DNA from: Cellvibrio sp. OA-2007
GTDB taxonomy: Bacteria; Pseudomonadota; Gammaproteobacteria; Pseudomonadales; Cellvibrionaceae
Assembly (NCBI RefSeq): GCF_000953825.1
Contig: NZ_BBUL01000087.1
Coordinates: 62,001 to 126,000, forward strand
Direction: 5' to 3'
Length of the DNA stretch: 64,000 nucleotides
The notes under the pieces were generated by a model. It was not told the origin of the DNA and did no database searches. It saw only the letters and a program-made list of their open reading frames with translations. A program made the position numbers and the translations under genes. Below are positions 17,740 to 29,602 of the stretch, piece after piece; the first letter of the stretch is position 1, and every line of letters begins with the position of its first letter.

Positions 17740-20700
17740 TTATACCTCCACTTCTGACATGAAATCCAACGCCGCTTGCTGGCGAATTGCGCGGCGATGA
17801 TTGGCCATCAACTTTTTAATTTTTTCCTGATCACAAACTTGGCGATCCAACATTACCCGGGTTTTTAATTCACCAACCGGTTCAGCCGTGGGGCATTTGC
17901 TGAATACAAATTGGTTGGAGATCAAATCCATAAAGGGGCCTGATTTGCTGCTTGGCATAATAAAGTTTAATTGCAAGCCGAGGCTCTCGGTTAAATAGTT
18001 AATCACCTCGCGCGAGCGGTGCTCATCCATTTTAGAAAAGGCTTCATCTACCAATACCATACGCAAATGACTGTTGCCTTCATTAAAGCGAAAGGCCGAA
18101 GTGATGGCGGCACTGCGAATAATATAAGCCGGTGTCTCCAGCTGACCACCAGAGCCGGTACCGTATTGGCTCAATGCAATCGGCGCTTTGCCTTCCGGCT
18201 CTTTATAAATTTCATAACAGCGATAATTGCGATAATCGGCAATGCGTGTTAATTCGCGCAGAGCTTTTTGTTCATCTTCATCCAGCAACATGGTCATCAA
18301 GCGCTCGCGCACTTTTTGATGTTTTTCATCGAGCTTCATGTTGAACAGGGTTTCGCCCTCATCCAAACTGGGGCTATCAATTACTGCTTTAAAAAATTGC
18401 CAATATTCTTTAAATTCCGGCACCCATTCCCAATCAAAGCGGAAACGTTCGCGGTCAGCACCAAAACGATGATGCTCAAGTTCTTTGTTTAATTCCTCGA
18501 GTGTTTTTTTGCCGTCATTGATTGCTTGATAAATCGAATGGCAGAGATTGGTCACAAACGCGTTATTAAAACTTTCACGTAGCGAATCAATTTCTTGATG
18601 ACGCTGCGCCAGAATATGGTTTTTATCGCGATTATAAAGCGCATCAAACTGACGACGCATATCGCAAATTGCACGGAAGTTTGCGCTGCCCAAGTCATCG
18701 TTGTAATCAATATCAAATAAAATTGCATCGCTGGTAGAGCAAAATTGGTTGTGCACCATCGCCGCTTGTTGCAAGCGGTGCAAAATGGTTTTTAACTCCG
18801 CATTCACACCCGCCAATTGCGTCTCGAAATGCTGCACGTTGTGTTGCGCCACAGCTTCATCGGCAGCTTGTAAACGGGCATCTGCATTAAATTCCGGCCA
18901 GAAGGCAGTAATACCTTGTACATTTGCCTCGCATATATCGGCTTGGGCAAGAGTTTTATCTTGCTCTGCATCCAGTTTATGGCAAAGATTATCAGCCAGT
19001 TTTAAATCGGCGCGGCAATCTACTTGCGCACTATTTAAACGGGTATAGAGCTGATTCTGTTCTTGTAAGCGATTCTGCAATTCTTGAAGCTCTGCTTCCA
19101 AGGCTTTGGTATCACTTAAATCCAATTGCTGTAATTTGGATTCAATCGCTTGGACTTTGTTTTGCGCCGCAAGCATGGTTTGTAAGGTTTCAGCGTAGCC
19201 AAGAGGCTTGAGCTTATCTATCGCCAATAACAAATCTTGCGCTTCTTCTGCGTAAGCAGTTGCCGCTTGCCATTCACTAACCAATGCATGAAATTCATTG
19301 CGCTTGGCTTCCAATGCTCGCTCGCGCGCTCCCTGACCAAACACCAATTCCGAGTCGGCCATATCGCAGCGGAACATGGCGTAGTTGCCAGATCCCATAG
19401 CCTCTTTAGTAATACCACGGCGAGTATTTTTTAATTCTTTGGCACTTTCTACACGCTGCACATTGCCGTAACTGGCTTTGATATAAGCTTCTGCAGTGGC
19501 GTGCGAGAAAGTCATCACCTGCGTTATAGAGTTGGTTGGCACATCGCTGGATTTATCCAAATCCTTGCGCGCTTTTTCGCCTTGAATGATACGCGCGCGA
19601 TTACCCTGCCCCGCCATATTGCGCACAATTGCAATCGCTTCGGCTTCATATTCTGCCTCGACAATAATGCCAAACCGCGCCGCGCCAATATAACCCTCAA
19701 TCGCCGCTTGCCATTCGCGATCAGTTACATCCACATAATCGCAAAGTACCCGCGCATCGGCTTTCGGGCATTGCGCAGTAATCGTATCCAGCGCTGCTCG
19801 CACAAAACCTGGGTAGCTCACCTGCCGCGATTCCAAGGTTTGAATTTCACGGCGTTTAACTTCAGTTTGTTTTTGCAAACGCTCGGTTTGCGCTTTACGC
19901 TTGTCGCGCTCTTGCGCTAATTGGTCGCGTAAATTAGTACGCATTACCGCCGCGTTGGTATCCACATCAAACAAACTGGCCACAAAAGCATTGTGCGTTT
20001 TTTGCAACTCAAGTACTTTTGCCAACTGCGGTTCCAGCGGGCTAACTTCAATCAAATCGCGATTGAGCAATTGGTGAATATCCAGCCCATCAGTATCGGT
20101 GCAGAGACTTTTAACTAGATTGGCAAGGCTGGCGTCTTTTAGCGCTGGCAACTCATGAGTAATGGAAGTCTGGCGCAGCGCTTGAGCAAACTGCTGCGCC
20201 GCATCTAAATTGATTTGCATCTGCTGGTGTTGTTTGCGCAACTCAGGCACTTGAGTTTGAATCAACTTTTCTTGGGCGAGTTTTTCTTGCTCCAGTTGAT
20301 CTTTGTCACGCAATGCGGGCACACCCAAACGGCGCGCAGTGGCAGCAAGAATTAACTGGTTAATTTCATCGCGCTGGGCTTCGCAGCTTGCCAAGGTTTG
20401 CTGATGGCTTGCCGAGGTTTCGCGCAATAATTGTTGTTTATGTTTTGCTTCTAAATAAAGAGATTGCGAATCGGTATAGCGACGTTTGGCCACTGAATAC
20501 TGCAGCACCTGCTGTTCCAGCCAGTTTGCAATAAAATTGTCCGACCACTGCCGCCCCTGCGCCATGCGCTCAATACCCTGACGCAACGTGCGCGCGTCTG
20601 CCTCCATGGTATGAATGCGTTTTAACATAGTCGATACAGTGCGAATCGCCTCACCTAAATCGCGATACTCAAGAATTTCATTAGCGACAAATTCATCGAT

Positions 20701-21396
20701 GCCTTTAATCGGCTTGTAAGCCATAAAGCGTGAGAATGCGCGCGCGGCATTCATCGCTTCACGTTCAGAGATTGCATCTTTTTTGCCGCGCAAAACGCCA
20801 TACAAACGGCATAGATAAGATTTTTTCTTATCGTATTTTTCGACTTGTTGTTGGCCATACTGGCGGCGCAATCCGGCGTAGAGCTTGTCGAGCGGCACTA
20901 CATATTTATGAGTTTTCTCTTCTTTTAATACATCTTTTAAGCTGAGTTCTACATCGCTCAAAATATAAAATTGGGTATCATCTAAACGCGCCACTTTTTG
21001 CAGTGAGGTACCCTGCCCGGTGGTTTCTAAAAATGCGCGCATACCAATCAACGCGGTAAACGGCTCGCTATTTTCACCCTGAGTAGGATAAAACACCGCC
21101 GCCAAATAGCCATCACAACCCTGCGGGCGCGAGTAGGCGCCGTCATCACAACCCAGCACATAGGACGCAAGTGTGCGCACCAACTTGCCACCGCGGCCGC
21201 GCTGGCTGGATTCATCCTGCCCCGGATTGAAGTGAAACAAATTATCGTGCGCAGCGGTCATGATAGTTTGAATCGCATCTGCGGCTGTGGTTTTGCCGGA
21301 ACCATTTCCGCCCGAAAATAGATTAATCGGCCCAAATTCAAATTCGGTATTGGGCACATTGCCCCAGTTCACATAAATAAATTTTTTGAGATACAT
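17740..21396 (-). CDS. mksB: MksB/JetC-like condensin SMC subunit
   Basis: The SMC-type ATPase of an MksBEF alternative condensin. It has 1,218 residues: Walker A (Gly-Gly-Asn-Gly-Ser-Gly-Lys-Thr-Thr, about 29-37), long Gln/Glu/Leu-rich coiled coils from about 260 to 500 and 700 to 1000, a hinge-like region between them, and a C-terminal half-head with a Gly-Ser-Gly-Gly-Gln signature and Walker B in Leu-Val-Asp-Glu-Ala-Phe. Such proteins bind and loop DNA, compact the chromosome, or in Wadjet/MksG systems restrict plasmids. It starts two bases after the mksE stop. No MksG/JetD gene follows; the next gene is on the other strand. Confidence 0.9.
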   Translation of the reverse strand: MYLKKFIYVNWGNVPNTEFEFGPINLFSGGNGSGKTTAADAIQTIMTAAHDNLFHFNPGQDESSQRGRGGKLVRTLASYVLGCDDGAYSRPQGCDGYLAAVFYPTQGENSEPFTALIGMRAFLETTGQGTSLQKVARLDDTQFYILSDVELSLKDVLKEEKTHKYVVPLDKLYAGLRRQYGQQQVEKYDKKKSYLCRLYGVLRGKKDAISEREAMNAARAFSRFMAYKPIKGIDEFVANEILEYRDLGEAIRTVSTMLKRIHTMEADARTLRQGIERMAQGRQWSDNFIANWLEQQVLQYSVAKRRYTDSQSLYLEAKHKQQLLRETSASHQQTLASCEAQRDEINQLILAATARRLGVPALRDKDQLEQEKLAQEKLIQTQVPELRKQHQQMQINLDAAQQFAQALRQTSITHELPALKDASLANLVKSLCTDTDGLDIHQLLNRDLIEVSPLEPQLAKVLELQKTHNAFVASLFDVDTNAAVMRTNLRDQLAQERDKRKAQTERLQKQTEVKRREIQTLESRQVSYPGFVRAALDTITAQCPKADARVLCDYVDVTDREWQAAIEGYIGAARFGIIVEAEYEAEAIAIVRNMAGQGNRARIIQGEKARKDLDKSSDVPTNSITQVMTFSHATAEAYIKASYGNVQRVESAKELKNTRRGITKEAMGSGNYAMFRCDMADSELVFGQGARERALEAKRNEFHALVSEWQAATAYAEEAQDLLLAIDKLKPLGYAETLQTMLAAQNKVQAIESKLQQLDLSDTKALEAELQELQNRLQEQNQLYTRLNSAQVDCRADLKLADNLCHKLDAEQDKTLAQADICEANVQGITAFWPEFNADARLQAADEAVAQHNVQHFETQLAGVNAELKTILHRLQQAAMVHNQFCSTSDAILFDIDYNDDLGSANFRAICDMRRQFDALYNRDKNHILAQRHQEIDSLRESFNNAFVTNLCHSIYQAINDGKKTLEELNKELEHHRFGADRERFRFDWEWVPEFKEYWQFFKAVIDSPSLDEGETLFNMKLDEKHQKVRERLMTMLLDEDEQKALRELTRIADYRNYRCYEIYKEPEGKAPIALSQYGTGSGGQLETPAYIIRSAAITSAFRFNEGNSHLRMVLVDEAFSKMDEHRSREVINYLTESLGLQLNFIMPSSKSGPFMDLISNQFVFSKCPTAEPVGELKTRVMLDRQVCDQEKIKKLMANHRRAIRQQAALDFMSEVEV

Positions 21397-21398
21397 AA

Positions 21399-22157
21399 CT
21401 ATTCTTCAGCCGCAAAAAGCGAACGATTTAAATGCGGAGCGGTTGTATGCGTTTTTGGTTCAGTCGAGTCAGCTTGATCTTGACCATCAGTTTCTTCATC
21501 GACCAGCAATAGATTTTCTGCAAGATGATTGCGAATTTGCTCCAGCCATTCGTTATTGACCAGATTGATAATCAGCGGGCGAATCTTGATCCAACTTTCA
21601 GTTGAATCAATATCGGATTCAGCAAAAAAGTTAATCAAACGCAACTGGCGCAAACGCTTAAACGCTTGCCGGCGCTCACCAAGATTTTCCGGCAGACTGC
21701 GGCGCAATAGACTTTTCATCGCCATGGCAATTGCCTCTAGCGATAACGTAGCGCAACCCTGTTCATCAATACTGCCTTCACGCAGCGCCTTGTCATATTC
21801 AGCGCGCAATACTAATACTAAGGCCACTTCATGTTGGTTCAAGCGGTTGCGCAAACCGGCGTTAAACGGCTCATCACTCTCATCATCCATGCCCGGCAAA
21901 CGTGCGCCGGGTGGTAAAATTCGTACAAAACGGAAATGGCTATCATGCTGGAAGCGAACGCCCATTAAACCAAGATAATCATTGACCAATTCATGAATGC
22001 GCACAAAGCGGTCATAAAGCTCTGCTTCTACCTGACTGTCATCGCGGCAGAGCACACCATAATCCAATAACCGTTGCACCAGTTCACGCCAGTTATCCAA
22101 GCTGAGATTGTGTTTTTCTAATTGCTCTTGTAGCAACGATCTTAATTGATCACTCAT
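21399..22157 (-). CDS. mksE: MksE/JetB-like condensin subunit (DUF4194)
   Basis: A 252-residue winged-helix (KITE-type) subunit that bridges the SMC heads with MksF. The DUF4194 family is recognisable from the N-terminal helical region, the Tyr-Asp-Arg-Phe-Val-Arg-Ile-His-Glu segment and the Arg-Leu-Arg-Gln-Leu-Arg-Leu-Ile winged-helix strand near residue 170. The C-terminal 30 residues are acidic and probably disordered. The gene overlaps the mksF stop by eight bases and is followed two bases later by mksB, so the three products are likely translated in a coupled way. Confidence 0.88.
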   Translation of the reverse strand: MSDQLRSLLQEQLEKHNLSLDNWRELVQRLLDYGVLCRDDSQVEAELYDRFVRIHELVNDYLGLMGVRFQHDSHFRFVRILPPGARLPGMDDESDEPFNAGLRNRLNQHEVALVLVLRAEYDKALREGSIDEQGCATLSLEAIAMAMKSLLRRSLPENLGERRQAFKRLRQLRLINFFAESDIDSTESWIKIRPLIINLVNNEWLEQIRNHLAENLLLVDEETDGQDQADSTEPKTHTTAPHLNRSLFAAEE

Positions 22158-23658
22158 TTTCTACACCATCGTCGATCAAGCTAATCACAAACTCGTCGCG
22201 CTGTTTAAAGTATTTGTCGCTATTAACCAGCGGTTGCGAGTGCAACCAGTCAGCGTTTTGGGTAATGGCAAAACGATAGCGAGATGACAAATTCGCCGCT
22301 GCCCCCACTTCAATTGCATGGGATAAATTCAGCAATTCCTGCATGTTTTTCGCTTGTAACTCGCTGCTTTTAATTTCGCCTTTTTGCACTAAGGATGCAT
22401 GCACATAATCACGCAGGCTACTGGATTGCAAAATGAATGCCTTATCAAGCGCCTGCTGCACAAACAGCGCTTTTTGCGCTTCTGCATCGAGGGCTTTATC
22501 TTCATCGAGCGTGGAGCGGACAATTTGAATATTGCGCGGCGCGCGCAATTGAATCTGTGCCGGGTCAACAAACCCCATATGAATACTGGCGATCGCCTCG
22601 CCCTGCTCTAGCAATACTTGATCTTGTTGTTCAAGCGTTAAGTTGCCAAGCGAGCGATAGATATCCATCAAATCATCTTGCCCGCGGCTATTAATGTAGC
22701 TGAGCTGGCGAATGATAATATCGGCGCGCTGAGTAAAGGTATTTAACGCACGGCGCAGTGCGGGCAACATAATGTCACAGGCATTTTTTAAACGTGAATC
22801 AATGGTCTGCAACAGCGTTTCCAGCAGTGAAATACCGGGCACTACTTTTTGCGGCAAGGCTTTACGCAGACGGATTTCCATTACTGCGCGCCAATCTTTT
22901 GCGGCAGTTTCGGCATCACCCAAGCCATATTTACGTTTGCGCCGGATTTTGGTGATGATGTCAGAAATTTGGTCGCGGTATTTTTCCACGCTGTCGGCAG
23001 ACAGGCGCACTTCCAAATCCGGCTTAAACACCGTCTCCATAAAATCAAAAAACTCATCACTCGCCTGCTGAATTAATTGGCGCGATTCAACCTCGCGCAC
23101 CAATTGACGCTTGCGCTCCTCCAGCTCGGCGATTACATCGGTGAAGTCACTAATGATCCGCTCTGAGTATTCATAGGCATCCAGCAAATCATTAATTTCG
23201 CCTTGATCGTAAAAAGCTTGCAGGCTGTTGCGAGTATTGCGGGTATTGCGATTGCGGGTGCGGAATTGATTTGCATCGTTATCAGCAAATGGCTGGGTAA
23301 ACAATCGCCCCATACGGCTAAAACCATAACTACTTTGCAGGCTGGTTTGATCCACTTGTTTTTCCAGCCAGCCATTTTCAATCAGTCGATTGATAATAAA
23401 ACTGGCGAGATCACGCTGGGTTTTAAAACGGCCTTCGTTGCCATCATCACCATCTGCTGCATCCGCATCCAAAATAGGCGCACGGGCAATGGCTTCTTTA
23501 AAAATATCCACCAATTGCTCGCGATTCATAGCGTGGCCGTAATCGCGCAAATCGGTATAAAGGCGTTGATACAACAGGCGCAGGCACTCAGCCACTAGCT
23601 CGCGGTATTTACCGGTGAGTGGATTAAAAAAATGCGGGCGGGAATCGCTAAAAAACAT
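22150..23658 (-). CDS. mksF: MksF/JetA-like condensin kleisin subunit
   Basis: The kleisin-like partner of MksB and MksE, 502 residues. The opening (Phe-Phe-Asn-Pro-Leu-Thr-Gly-Lys-Tyr) and the helix-rich body with a winged-helix N-terminus ([10 protein letters not shown] about residues 75-90) fit the Wadjet JetA/MksF family. I start at the ATG at 23658, one codon after an in-frame TTG. It is the first gene of the mksFEB unit, 36 bases after the DUF3012 gene, so the unit may be driven from further upstream (hemB or before). Confidence 0.88.
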   Translation of the reverse strand: MFFSDSRPHFFNPLTGKYRELVAECLRLLYQRLYTDLRDYGHAMNREQLVDIFKEAIARAPILDADAADGDDGNEGRFKTQRDLASFIINRLIENGWLEKQVDQTSLQSSYGFSRMGRLFTQPFADNDANQFRTRNRNTRNTRNSLQAFYDQGEINDLLDAYEYSERIISDFTDVIAELEERKRQLVREVESRQLIQQASDEFFDFMETVFKPDLEVRLSADSVEKYRDQISDIITKIRRKRKYGLGDAETAAKDWRAVMEIRLRKALPQKVVPGISLLETLLQTIDSRLKNACDIMLPALRRALNTFTQRADIIIRQLSYINSRGQDDLMDIYRSLGNLTLEQQDQVLLEQGEAIASIHMGFVDPAQIQLRAPRNIQIVRSTLDEDKALDAEAQKALFVQQALDKAFILQSSSLRDYVHASLVQKGEIKSSELQAKNMQELLNLSHAIEVGAAANLSSRYRFAITQNADWLHSQPLVNSDKYFKQRDEFVISLIDDGVENE

Positions 23659-23694
23659 CAAGTGTTACTTCATAGGAAAATCAGCATGCGCTGA

Positions 23695-24087
23695 TTAGAT
23701 ACAATGCTGGGCAAATAGTGCTTCTTCTTCTTTTGTCCATTCATTCGATTTTTTGACCATCATCACTTCACACCAATCATTGCTGCCCACATCCGGCACT
23801 ACACCATTAAGTGAATCAACATGATCGATAGAGGATTGCGGAATATTATCCCCTACCGCAGGTTGCGCAGCTGGTGTTTGTGAATCCTGTAATTCTTGCT
23901 TGGCGATATTGGCAATCGCAGTCATGGTTTCTACAACAGCCTGCGCTTCTTGTTCTTGCGCAGCCACCTCACTGGATTGGGCATTATTTTCTGTAAGTTG
24001 AATCATGATGACACCAGCGATGATAACCAGAATACTCAGCAGCAATAACGCAGCAAGCAACTTTTGTTCACGGAAAAATTGAATCAT
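23695..24087 (-). CDS. membrane-anchored protein with C-terminal DUF3012-like domain
   Basis: A 130-residue protein. Residues about 9-30 are a single transmembrane helix near the N-terminus, followed by a Glu/Gln/Ala-rich stretch (about 35-75) that may form a coiled coil. The last 35 residues match the small DUF3012 module: a Val-Gly-Ser-x-x-Trp-Cys start, an Asn-Glu-Trp-Thr motif and a final Phe-Ala-Gln-His-Cys. DUF3012 normally occurs as a tiny lipoprotein, so a TM-anchored form with a linker is uncommon. The two cysteines could form a disulfide in the periplasm. It lies 22 bases after hemB and 36 before mksF; a functional link to either is only inference. Confidence 0.7.
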   Translation of the reverse strand: MIQFFREQKLLAALLLLSILVIIAGVIMIQLTENNAQSSEVAAQEQEAQAVVETMTAIANIAKQELQDSQTPAAQPAVGDNIPQSSIDHVDSLNGVVPDVGSNDWCEVMMVKKSNEWTKEEEALFAQHCI

Positions 24088-24109
24088 GTGTAGTTAATTC
24101 CAGCCTATC

Positions 24110-25090
24110 TTAAGCAAGCCACTCAGCCATTTTTTCGGCGTAATAAGTAATAATTAAGTCTGCACCGGCGCGTTTAAATGCGGTCATGGTTTCGAGCACA
24201 ATCGCTTTCTCATCGATTACACCCGCTGCTGCACCCGCTTTAATCATGGCGTACTCACCACTCACGTGATACACCGCCAATGGGCGCGCTGAATTCGCAC
24301 GAATATGCGCCAGCACATCCAAATATGCTATGCCGGGTTTGACCATTAGAATATCGGCGCCTTCGGCTTCATCCTGCATAGATTCCGCGAGTGCTTCCCG
24401 AGCATTAGCCGGGTCCATTTGGTAGGTGTTGCGCGTACCTTTAAAGCTGCTATCAACTGCATCTCTAAACGGGCCATAAAATGCTGAGGCAAATTTGGTC
24501 GAGTAAGACATCACCGGAATATGAGTAAAACCTGCAGTATCGAGCGCTTCGCGAATCGCGCTGATCATGCCATCCATCATTCCCGATGGGGCGATCATAT
24601 CCACACCTGCCTGCGCAGCTAGCACAACTTGTTTTTGCAAGTTAATCAGTGTTGCATCGTTGGCAACATCGTCATGGGCAACTACGCCGCAGTGGCCGTG
24701 ATCGGTATACTCACAAAAACAATTATCGCTAATCACCAGCATGTCTGGCTGTGCTTGTTTTGCAGTGCGAATCATACGCGCGAGCAAACCATGCTCACAC
24801 CAGGTATCTGAACCCTCGCTGTCTTTATGCGTAGACACCCCAAATAAAATGACCGCCTTAATACCTTTATTCCACGCGCGCGTTACGATTTCCGCCAGTT
24901 GATCTTCCGGGTAACGATACACATCGGGCATTGATTTAATCGCAACCGGTGCGGTGATTCCCTCTTCGATAAAAATGGGCAGAATAAAATCGCTCATGCG
25001 CACGTGGGTTTCGCGTACTAATTCACGCAGCGCAGTGGTTTTGCGCAGGCGACGAAAACGAAAATCCGGTGTTGCTAATGGTATTTGCAT
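24110..25090 (-). CDS. hemB: delta-aminolevulinic acid dehydratase (porphobilinogen synthase)
   Basis: Condenses two 5-aminolevulinate molecules into porphobilinogen in haem synthesis. The 326-residue protein carries both active-site lysines (in the Ser-Tyr-Ser-Thr-Lys-Phe-Ala-Ser and Leu-Met-Val-Lys-Pro-Gly segments). The region after Val-Ile-Ser-Asp has cysteines in Asn-Cys-Phe-Cys-Glu-Tyr-Thr-Asp-His-Gly-His-Cys-Gly, a metal-binding pattern. I chose the ATG at 25090; the open frame extends 18 codons further without family similarity. The unknown gene upstream ends 23 bases before it, and the DUF3012 gene follows closely, so hemB probably shares a transcript with them. Confidence 0.96.
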   Translation of the reverse strand: MQIPLATPDFRFRRLRKTTALRELVRETHVRMSDFILPIFIEEGITAPVAIKSMPDVYRYPEDQLAEIVTRAWNKGIKAVILFGVSTHKDSEGSDTWCEHGLLARMIRTAKQAQPDMLVISDNCFCEYTDHGHCGVVAHDDVANDATLINLQKQVVLAAQAGVDMIAPSGMMDGMISAIREALDTAGFTHIPVMSYSTKFASAFYGPFRDAVDSSFKGTRNTYQMDPANAREALAESMQDEAEGADILMVKPGIAYLDVLAHIRANSARPLAVYHVSGEYAMIKAGAAAGVIDEKAIVLETMTAFKRAGADLIITYYAEKMAEWLA

Positions 25091-25113
25091 AAATAAATGC
25101 CTAATCGTAAAAA

Positions 25114-25539
25114 TTAAATGCGCAATGAGCCTTCGTGGCTCCATTCACAGCGCACCCGCATATCACCCGAACCCGGCTTGTGATAATTACCGTTAGCCTC
25201 CCAGGTGAACGTATGCGTGCCAGATAACTCGGTCTCCAAATGCACCGTCGCAGAAACCCAATACATACGGCTCAGCAGAGATTCAAATTGTGCAATCCAT
25301 TGATCCCATTCGTATTCAACAGCTTTATAAGATGCACCAAAGTGCATTACTTCGGTTTGATAATTAAAAAAAGGCGAATCAATACTGGGTATTGCAAACA
25401 TCTCTTGGCTCAAAAAAGGCCATTCATCTGCATGAGGTAATGACAACATTGCTTCACGGTTAGTGCGAATTCGCTCCGACTCCACCATGGCTGACGATAC
25501 ATCCTTAATACAACCGTAGACAATTGACTCTTGATCCAT
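25114..25539 (-). CDS. conserved-looking protein of unknown function
   Basis: A 141-residue soluble protein without signal peptide or membrane segment. It is acidic, rich in Trp and Tyr, and ends in a beta-rich stretch (a Thr-Phe-Thr-Trp-Glu-Ala segment, then Met-Arg-Val-Arg-Cys-Glu-Trp). I do not recognise a family. Its GGAG ribosome-binding site and its spacing (23 bases to hemB, 53 bases from the lipoprotein gene upstream) support a real gene in the same transcription unit. Confidence 0.7.
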   Translation of the reverse strand: MDQESIVYGCIKDVSSAMVESERIRTNREAMLSLPHADEWPFLSQEMFAIPSIDSPFFNYQTEVMHFGASYKAVEYEWDQWIAQFESLLSRMYWVSATVHLETELSGTHTFTWEANGNYHKPGSGDMRVRCEWSHEGSLRI

Positions 25540-25592
25540 ACCGACTCCGATATAAGTTATCGAATAAAAACAATTTGATATTTCAGGTCAGA

Positions 25593-26204
25593 TTAAAACG
25601 GCCACCACCAACTGCCTTTAAAGCGTTCTTCACAGCTGCGCAATTGATTCTCGTATTGCTGCGCGCGGTCTTCCACTTTGCGAGCAGTATTCAATAGCCA
25701 ATTTTTTTGGCGATAAGTCGAGCGATTATAACCACCGTGGCCTTCATGATAAGCGAGATATAGATTGTAACTGTCTTGTAAACCTATACGGCTGCGCTTT
25801 TGGCTTTGCTTGTTATACCAACCGATAAAATCGATTGCATCGCCAAAATTATCGCGTCGCGACCAACCATTACCGCTTTGATCCTGATATTCATTCCACA
25901 CATCATCTTTGGCTTGCGGATAACCATAGGCATCGCTCGGCCTTGGCCCCGGAAATATCCACAAAATTTTTGTGCGTGCAGGTCGTGCATTGTGCTTGAA
26001 TTGCGATTCTTGATACATGATCGACATCATAACTGGCACCGAAGATCCCCAGCGCTTCTCCGCTTTTTTAGAATCTTTATACCAGGAAGGTTTATCATCA
26101 AAAATATTGCAGAGATTATTGGGATTTGCCGGCGGTAAACTGGAGCAACCCGCCAACATTAAGAGCAAGCCCAATAACAATATTTTGCACATTGAATAGA
26201 TCAT
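25593..26204 (-). CDS. lipoprotein with lytic-transglycosylase-like (SLT) domain
   Basis: A 203-residue lipoprotein. The signal peptide ends in the lipobox Leu-Ala-Gly-Cys near residue 20. A Met-Tyr-Gln-Glu-Ser-Gln-Phe segment holds the likely catalytic glutamate of SLT-type lytic transglycosylases, and Leu-Ala-Tyr-His-Glu-Gly-His-Gly-Gly-Tyr is typical of the goose-lysozyme-like fold. It probably cleaves peptidoglycan from the outer-membrane side of the periplasm. The ATG directly follows the ligA stop (TAAATG), so expression is tied to ligA. A second in-frame ATG four codons later would keep the signal peptide. Confidence 0.8.
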   Translation of the reverse strand: MIYSMCKILLLGLLLMLAGCSSLPPANPNNLCNIFDDKPSWYKDSKKAEKRWGSSVPVMMSIMYQESQFKHNARPARTKILWIFPGPRPSDAYGYPQAKDDVWNEYQDQSGNGWSRRDNFGDAIDFIGWYNKQSQKRSRIGLQDSYNLYLAYHEGHGGYNRSTYRQKNWLLNTARKVEDRAQQYENQLRSCEERFKGSWWWPF

Positions 26205-28289
<2,085 letters not shown>

Positions 28290-28352
28290 TCATGCCTTAG
28301 CGAGCGGCTTTCTGGCACATCCTTGTGCGGAAATAAAAACAAAAATCAATTA

Positions 28353-29573
28353 TTAACGCGGTGGCGGGCGACGAAACAGACGCATGCGCTCAAAATTGCG
28401 AATGCGCTCACGGCAGTGTTCTAAAGTCTGCCGCGTCATTACACTGCGCTGTTCATCTTTTAATTCGCCACCGAGCGTCTCCGCTATAGCGCGCGCAGTG
28501 TCAGCCATTAAATCAAATGATTGCATGGAGTCCGCATTGATTGGCAAAGTCATAAATAAACTCACGCCCGGCGTTTCAAACTCATCCATTGCATCCAAAT
28601 CAAACGTGCCGGGCTTGACCATATTGGCCATACTAAACAGCAATGCACCTTCACCTTTGGTATCGCTATGGCGATGAAAAATATCCATGCTGCCGTAACG
28701 CATGCCGCATTTCAAAATAATATCGAGCAAATCACCGCCGTTAAACATTTCACCCTTGTGCGCCATAACATTGATGATTAAGACTTCTTCTGGCTCAGCA
28801 GGTTGTTTCTCGGCAATATTATTATGTGCTGCGGTTGCAGAGTGTGGTTCATCGTCTTCGTAATCATCTTCAGAATCATACTCGTCATATTCTTCTTCAT
28901 GACTGTACTCATCATCTTCAAACTCTTCGGGCTCTTCTGAACTTACATCCTGCTCGTCTTCGAACTCAGATTCTTCATCAATCAATGGGTCACGCGCAGC
29001 ATCATCTGCCAACTCACGCGTGTAGGGATGATCGTCACGCTCATAATCTTCACCTTCATATTCATCGTCTTCGCGATCATCATAATCATTTTCAATGTCA
29101 CTATTATCCAACGCGGAAAAGCTTGGCTCAATACGATCTTCCAGAGGCAAGGGTTGGTTTTTACTGTCGCTTACCGACTCCATCAACATGGGAACCGCCT
29201 GCCCCAAATTCAAACTGGCTTGTTGCGGTTCACGCTGCGCACGGGAATGAGATGTGGACGAAGCTGCCTCTTGTTGACGCTGATGTTTTTCCAAATATGA
29301 TTTAGCTTGTGCTTTTTTTTCTATACTTGGCACAGGCGCAGATGATTCGCGCTTACCCACCACCCGTGCGCCACCATTAGGCAACTCGCTAATATAACTA
29401 GGCGCCTCAACTGGCGGCTCATCCTCATCTTCAATAGGCTGTTTCAAACTTTTCTTCAATGAACGAGACACTTTAATATTGCCATTGCGCTCATTGCGCT
29501 TGCGCCTGATCCCATCCGCTAACACGAGGATAATCAATAAAAAACCAATGATGATGACCCAATCTTTCCACAT
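28353..29573 (-). CDS. zipA: cell division protein ZipA
   Basis: An inner-membrane anchor for FtsZ at the division site. The 406-residue protein begins with one transmembrane helix (about 5-22, N-out), followed by a basic stretch, a long Pro/Gln and then very acidic Asp/Glu/Tyr linker (about 150-255), and the C-terminal FtsZ-binding domain (about 262-395, starting at an Ile-Asn-Val-Met-Ala segment). The linker is unusually acidic, with runs of Asp and Glu over 100 residues. It starts 29 bases after smc and is probably co-transcribed with it. Confidence 0.93.
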   Translation of the reverse strand: MWKDWVIIIGFLLIILVLADGIRRKRNERNGNIKVSRSLKKSLKQPIEDEDEPPVEAPSYISELPNGGARVVGKRESSAPVPSIEKKAQAKSYLEKHQRQQEAASSTSHSRAQREPQQASLNLGQAVPMLMESVSDSKNQPLPLEDRIEPSFSALDNSDIENDYDDREDDEYEGEDYERDDHPYTRELADDAARDPLIDEESEFEDEQDVSSEEPEEFEDDEYSHEEEYDEYDSEDDYEDDEPHSATAAHNNIAEKQPAEPEEVLIINVMAHKGEMFNGGDLLDIILKCGMRYGSMDIFHRHSDTKGEGALLFSMANMVKPGTFDLDAMDEFETPGVSLFMTLPINADSMQSFDLMADTARAIAETLGGELKDEQRSVMTRQTLEHCRERIRNFERMRLFRRPPPR

Positions 29574-29602
29574 AAGGTTATCCGTATTAATTAGTTCAAT
29601 GT

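Noticed and set aside
17740-24087. A complete Wadjet (JetABCD) defence system
   Set aside because: JetD/MksG is absent, and the extra DUF3012 gene is not a Wadjet component. MksBEF is the supportable call.
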